A DNA stretch of 38,749 nt from assembly GCA_903921205.1 (NCBI GenBank), contig CAIXPF010000183.1:1-38749 (forward strand), written 5' to 3'. Within the stretch, counting starts at the first letter, position 1. Each line of letters opens with the position of its first letter. The notes under the pieces are model-generated. The model saw nothing but the letters and a program-made list of their open reading frames with translations, did no database searches and was not told where the DNA came from. A program made the translations under genes and the position numbers. This DNA comes from an uncultured Acidimicrobiia bacterium. GTDB lineage: Bacteria > Actinomycetota > Acidimicrobiia > Acidimicrobiales > CAIXPF01. Below are positions 35,037 through 38,749 of the stretch, piece by piece.

Positions 35037-35831
35037 CTAGAGCGAGTCGAGGAACGCTGCGATGCGTGCGGTCCAGGTCTGCACCTCGTCCCAGGTCGAC
35101 GACTGCACCACGTCGGCGCCGGCAAGCAGCTCGGCCAACGCTTCGGCGGTGCTGACCGGATGGCCGGGGTCGCCGGTCCACGCCAGGATCAAGGTCGGCT
35201 GGCGCAGCCGGGCGATCTCGGAGCGTGGGGGCAGGTCGGCATGACCGGCCCCGCGGAACACCGTCGCCAAACGCTCGGGACCGGCGCGACGGGCCGATGC
35301 GGCGTTCGCGTCGAACCAGGCCTGCCGTCCCTGCAGCGGGTCCGGGACCGGCATGCGGGACATGTTGGCGAGGAAGCCCTCGACCCCGTCGGTCTCGATG
35401 ATGGCCGCGACCTGACCCCAGATGGCCACCCGTTCCTGGCGGGTCTCCCACGCCGTCGGTGGGATCACCAGCACCAGCGCCTCGATGCGTTCGGGGGCGG
35501 CGACCGCAGCGTGCAGCGCCGTGCCGCACCCCATCGACGCACCCGCCGCGACGTAGCGATCCATCCCCAGGGCCGCGGTGAGGGCCAGCTGGTCGCGGGC
35601 CAGCGAGTCCCAGCCGTAGCCGGGCAGATCGGTTGCCAAGGTCGACTCGCCGTGGCCGCGGGCGTCGTAGCGCAGCAGCCGGCATCGGTCAGCGAGTGCC
35701 GGCCAGTCGATCAGATCGATCGCGTCCTCCCGGGACCGGCTGCTCGACAGGCCGTGCCCCCACACCACGTTGCGTCCGGAGCCGGTCAGGTCGTAGGCCA
35801 GCTCGAGCTCACCGACGTTCATCCGTGCCAC
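35037..35831 (-). CDS. Alpha/beta hydrolase lacking the canonical catalytic histidine
   Basis: The 264-residue protein has VVWGHGLSSSR as oxyanion region (about residue 22), YDARGHGES (about 55) and the elbow GASMGCGTALHA (about 97, nucleophile S). A candidate acid is in WTGDPGHPVST (about 219). At the C-terminus, where the family has a GH motif before the last helix, the sequence reads SSTWDEVQTW. No histidine is present there, so hydrolysis may be lost or another residue serves. GTG at 35831 follows GGGGAGG with six bases of spacing. It is first gene of a minus-strand unit with the SDR, and divergent from a crotonase gene. Confidence 0.83.
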   Translation of the reverse strand: MARMNVGELELAYDLTGSGRNVVWGHGLSSSRSREDAIDLIDWPALADRCRLLRYDARGHGESTLATDLPGYGWDSLARDQLALTAALGMDRYVAAGASMGCGTALHAAVAAPERIEALVLVIPPTAWETRQERVAIWGQVAAIIETDGVEGFLANMSRMPVPDPLQGRQAWFDANAASARRAGPERLATVFRGAGHADLPPRSEIARLRQPTLILAWTGDPGHPVSTAEALAELLAGADVVQSSTWDEVQTWTARIAAFLDSL

Positions 35832-35947
35832 GACGTGCCTCCCCGTCGGATCCGGGGCCTCCCCCGTTCCTGCGGGCCGACCCTAGTTGCCGTCACCTCA
35901 CCGGGGTGTCGACGCCCTGCCCGGACCGCGGCACCTAAGGTTCGGCC

Positions 35948-36763
35948 GTGTCCTTCGTGCTCACCGAACCTGCCGACGACCACGGCGTCGCCGTCGTCAC
36001 CCTCAACCGTCCGGAACGCCTCAACGCCCTCGGTCCGACGCTCGCCACCGACCTCGTGGACCGCCTGACCGAGCTGTTCCGTCGCCGGGAGGTCCGGGCC
36101 GTGGTCCTCGCCGGCTCAGGTCGGGGGTTCTGCAGCGGCTTCGACCTCGCCTCCCGCGCCGAGGGCGACCACGCGCCCGACAGCGAGGACCGCGGTCCGG
36201 TCGGCTCGTTCTGGGTGCTCCAGCAACAGCTGAGCGACCTCGTGACCCTGATCCACGAGAGCCGGATCCCCGTTGTCGGCGCGATACAGGGCGCCGCCGT
36301 CGGTGGCGGGTTGGCCATCGCCCTGGCCTGCGATCTGCGGGTGGCGGCACCCGACGCCCGCTTCGGCTCGGTGTTCGTGAAGGTCGGACTGTCCTCCTGC
36401 GACATGGGCGTGTCGTACTTCCTGCCCCGCATCGTCGGTGCGACCCGCGCCGCCGAGCTGCTGCTGACCGGCCGGCTGGTCGGCGCCGAGGAGGCCGAGC
36501 GCATCGGCCTGGTCAACCAGGTCAGCGCGCCGGGCGAGCACGTCGCCGCGGCGGTTGCCCTGGCCCGCCAGGTCACCCAGCACAGCGAGTTCAGCGTCTG
36601 GATGACCAAGTCGGGCATGTGGACCAACGTCGACGCGCCGAGCCTGCGCGCCGCCATCGAGCTGGAGAACCGCACCCAGGCGCTCGGCACGTTCACGGGC
36701 AACCTCGACGAGTACGAGACCGCCTTCGCCGAGAAGCGGCCACCCCGCTGGAAGCCGATGTAG
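35948..36763 (+). CDS. Crotonase-superfamily (enoyl-CoA hydratase-like) protein
   Basis: The 271-residue protein has TLNRPERLNALGP (about residue 18), GSGRGFCSGFDL (about 56) and GAAVGGGLAIALACD (about 116) as CoA-binding and oxyanion-hole motifs. The two glutamates that perform water addition in classical hydratases are not found: the first position is replaced in GGGLAIA, and the second region reads VGLSSCDMGVSYFLP. An isomerase, hydrolase or other crotonase reaction is therefore possible. The start GTG at 35948 has no strong ribosome site. It is divergent from the hydrolase gene and followed by a second crotonase. Confidence 0.88.
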   Translation: MSFVLTEPADDHGVAVVTLNRPERLNALGPTLATDLVDRLTELFRRREVRAVVLAGSGRGFCSGFDLASRAEGDHAPDSEDRGPVGSFWVLQQQLSDLVTLIHESRIPVVGAIQGAAVGGGLAIALACDLRVAAPDARFGSVFVKVGLSSCDMGVSYFLPRIVGATRAAELLLTGRLVGAEEAERIGLVNQVSAPGEHVAAAVALARQVTQHSEFSVWMTKSGMWTNVDAPSLRAAIELENRTQALGTFTGNLDEYETAFAEKRPPRWKPM

Positions 36764-36844
36764 ACGCCGTGCCGGGTCTTCGTGGGGCCGGTAGCGTGCG
36801 CGCAGCCGCCCGGCTGCGGGGCGGTACGGATCGAGGAGCCCGCC

Positions 36845-37738
36845 ATGGCCGACTACGAGTGCATCACCTACGAGGTGGCCGACGGCTACGCCACCGTCAC
36901 CCTCAACCGGCCCGAGAAGCGCAATGCCCTCTCACGGCCGCTGCTCGCGGAGCTCGAGGCCGCGCTGTGGGACGCCGACGACGACAAGTCCGTGCACTGT
37001 GTGGTGCTCAAGGGCGCCGGGCCGGACTTCTGCTCCGGCTACGACCTGGCCGGCATGCAGGAGTTCTCCGGTCAGCCCGACCGGCCCCGCCGCGGGACCA
37101 AGACCATCGACGACGACTCGTGGCACCTCGAGCGCGGCGCCCAGCGGTTGCGGGTGTTCTGGGACATGCACAAGCCGACCATCGCCCAGGTGCAGGGCCG
37201 CTGCCTCGCCGGCGGCACCGACCTGGCGTTGTTCTGCGACCTGGTCATCGCCGCGGACGACGCGCTCATCGGCTTCCCGCCTGCCCGGAACCTCGGCAGC
37301 TTGCCGAACTCGATGTGGCTCTACCACATCGGTCCGCAGTGGGCGAAGCGCCTGACCATGACCGGCGACCTGATCTCCGGGGCGGATGCCGCATTGATCG
37401 GGCTGGTGCTCAAGGCCGTGCCCGCCGAGCTGCTCGACGCCGAGGTGACCAGCCTGGCCCGGCGCCTGTCGCTCATCGACGCCGACCTGCTGTCGTCGAA
37501 CAAGCGGGTCATCAACATGGGCATGGAGCTGATGGGCGCCCGCACCCTGCAGCGCTACGCCGCAGAGACCGACGCCCGGGCCCATCGCGCCCCCGGGACG
37601 CAGGAGTACTTCGACGCCGTCCGCAAGGGCGGTCTCAAGGGCGCCTTCGCCGACCGCGACCGCAAGTTCGGCGACCCCCGCGTGCGGGTCCGTGAACCCG
37701 AGGTACGCGACGACAACGGCCAGGTGATCACCCCCTGA
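36845..37738 (+). CDS. Crotonase-superfamily protein, second copy
   Basis: The 297-residue protein starts with MADYECITYEVADGYATVTL and has RPEKRNALSRPLL, GPDFCSGYDLAGM (about residue 62) and GRCLAGGTDLALFCDLVIAA (about 118). The block GFPPARNLGSLPNSMWLYHI replaces the normal glutamate-bearing loop. It ends with a long basic tail (about 40 residues). ATG at 36845 follows GAGGAG. As in its neighbour, the classical Glu pair is missing. The two genes (81 nt apart) probably form one fatty or aromatic acyl-CoA unit. Confidence 0.88.
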   Translation: MADYECITYEVADGYATVTLNRPEKRNALSRPLLAELEAALWDADDDKSVHCVVLKGAGPDFCSGYDLAGMQEFSGQPDRPRRGTKTIDDDSWHLERGAQRLRVFWDMHKPTIAQVQGRCLAGGTDLALFCDLVIAADDALIGFPPARNLGSLPNSMWLYHIGPQWAKRLTMTGDLISGADAALIGLVLKAVPAELLDAEVTSLARRLSLIDADLLSSNKRVINMGMELMGARTLQRYAAETDARAHRAPGTQEYFDAVRKGGLKGAFADRDRKFGDPRVRVREPEVRDDNGQVITP

Positions 37739-37816
37739 GCACCGGCTGAACCGCACCGGCTCGGCGAGCCCGGTCGACGCTGCCGCCCCCGGCGACGAGT
37801 AGCTTCGGCACCCGGT

Positions 37817-38749
37817 ATGGAACGCTTCGGCCTGGTCGGCCTTCCCAACGCGGGCAAGAGCTCGCTGTACAACGCCCTGACGGGGGGCGGCGCGCTGGCC
37901 GCGCCCTACGCCTTCGCCACGAAGGACCCGAACGTGGGGGTGGCCAAGGTGCCCGACGAGCGGCTCGACCAGCTCGCGGCGCTGTCCCGCAGCCGCAACG
38001 TGGTGCACGCCACCGTGCAGGTCGTCGACATCGGGGGCCTGGTCGAGGGTGCCTCCAAGGGCGAGGGCCTCGGCAACAAGTTCCTGGCGAACATCCGCGA
38101 GGTCGACGCCATCGTGTTCGTGCTGCGGGCCTTCAGCGACGACGACGTCCCCGGCGACGACGACCCGCTCGAGCACCTGCGGGTGGTCGAGCTCGAGCTG
38201 GCCCTCGCCGACCTCGAGACCGTCGAGAAACGCCTCAACCAGGCCCAGCGCCAGTCGAAGATGGACAAGTCCCTCGGGCCCGAGCTCGAGGCCCTGACGG
38301 CCGCCAATGCCAGCCTGTCGGAGGGGACGCCGTTGTACCGGGCCGGGCTCAAGGCCGAGTGGCGTGAGCTGCTCGCCCCGCACTTCCTGCTCACCAACCG
38401 GCCGGTGCTGGCGGTGGTCAACGTCGGTGAGGACGAGCTCGACCGCATTCCCGAGGTCGAGGAGCGGGTCCGCGCCGAGCTGAGCTCCGCCGGTGACAAC
38501 GTCGAGGTCATCGGCATGTGCGTGCAGCTCGAGGCCGAGGCCGCCGCCATCGAGGACCCGGCGGAACGCGCCGAGATGCTCGAGGGCTTCGGGCTCGGCG
38601 AGGGCGCCCTGTTCCGGATGGTCCGCTCGGCGTACCACCTGCTCGGGCTGCGCACCTTCCTCACCACCGGCGACAAGGAGAGCCGAGCGTGGACCTTCCG
38701 GGTCGGCTCCAAGGCGCCCGAGTGCGCCGGGCGCATCCACAGCGACATC
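37817..38749 (+). CDS. ychF: Ribosome-associated ATPase YchF, 3' end missing
   Basis: The first 311 residues of the YchF/OLA1-type ATPase are present; the family is about 360 long, so about 50 residues of the C-terminal TGS domain are cut off by the window edge. The P-loop is GLPNAGKSS (about residue 8), where many relatives have NVGKS. The switch region reads DIGGLVEGASKGEGLGNKFL. The base-recognition motif is NVGE (N202), not the NKxD of GTPases, as expected for an ATP-preferring member. The coiled-coil insertion (about residues 120-190) is present. ATG at 37817 is the only start in this context; no clear ribosome site is visible. Confidence 0.95.
   Translation, partial: MERFGLVGLPNAGKSSLYNALTGGGALAAPYAFATKDPNVGVAKVPDERLDQLAALSRSRNVVHATVQVVDIGGLVEGASKGEGLGNKFLANIREVDAIVFVLRAFSDDDVPGDDDPLEHLRVVELELALADLETVEKRLNQAQRQSKMDKSLGPELEALTAANASLSEGTPLYRAGLKAEWRELLAPHFLLTNRPVLAVVNVGEDELDRIPEVEERVRAELSSAGDNVEVIGMCVQLEAEAAAIEDPAERAEMLEGFGLGEGALFRMVRSAYHLLGLRTFLTTGDKESRAWTFRVGSKAPECAGRIHSDI

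Noticed and set aside
36932-38740. A 602-codon minus-strand frame opposite crotonase and YchF
   Set aside because: It is antisense to two clearly recognised genes and has no recognisable motif.

Overview
The window is very GC-rich and densely coded, and it has the marks of an actinomycete. It uses many GTG starts and carries flavin/F420-type luciferase-like oxidoreductases, a deazaflavin (DUF385-type) reductase and a relative of the mycobacterial mycothiol-dependent nitroreductase Rv2466c. The long secreted repeat lipoprotein, the conserved orphan genes and the general style suggest Acidimicrobiia (Ilumatobacter or Microthrix-like). That lineage call is inference, because no 16S or other phylogenetic marker is complete here. 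I see no insertion sequence, prophage, CRISPR array or plasmid origin. The window looks like chromosomal, mostly metabolic DNA.

1-9.1 kb is mixed housekeeping and surface genes. It holds a repeat lipoprotein, tRNA-Val, a NUDIX hydrolase coupled to an inositol-phosphatase-like enzyme, an orphan conserved protein, and an LPXTG wall protein. These are followed by tRNA-Asn and tRNA-Ile(CAU), a luciferase-like monooxygenase, a deazaflavin-type reductase, a NodB polysaccharide deacetylase and a small membrane protein.

9.2-14.0 kb is a complete phenylacetyl-CoA epoxidase operon (paaABCDE, minus strand) with a divergent PaaX-type repressor. A good candidate promoter and a perfect 14-bp palindrome lie between paaA and paaX. 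The ring-opening and beta-oxidation genes of the pathway are not adjacent.

14.1-20.3 kb holds the Rv2466c-like reductase, two tandem PuuE/NodB-like paralogues (the second lacks a conserved histidine), a phosphotransferase, a class III CoA-transferase and an MFS exporter. 20.4-27.4 kb holds two more luciferase-like oxidoreductases, a P2-type cation ATPase with a cysteine-rich insert, a carboxylesterase-like hydrolase, a YchJ-type SEC-C protein and an OsmC-type protein.

27.6-32.9 kb is the most interesting block. It is a five-gene operon in which every junction overlaps: AcsA-type acetyl-CoA synthetase, 2-oxoacid dehydrogenase E1 alpha, E1 beta, an E2 with one lipoyl and two E3-binding domains, and a stand-alone acyl carrier protein. 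No E3 is present. The arrangement suggests acyl groups from an oxidative decarboxylation might pass to an ACP as well as, or instead of, CoA. Converging on it is a Pat-like GNAT protein with an unusual Cys-Pro-Leu C-terminal domain, which could in principle acylate the synthetase.

34.2-38.7 kb holds an SDR, an alpha/beta hydrolase lacking the usual histidine, two crotonase-family proteins without the classical glutamate pair, and the ATPase YchF, which runs off the right edge. Perfect GC-rich hairpins without U-tracts sit between several convergent gene pairs. At two other convergent pairs the stop codons themselves form the arms of an inverted repeat.
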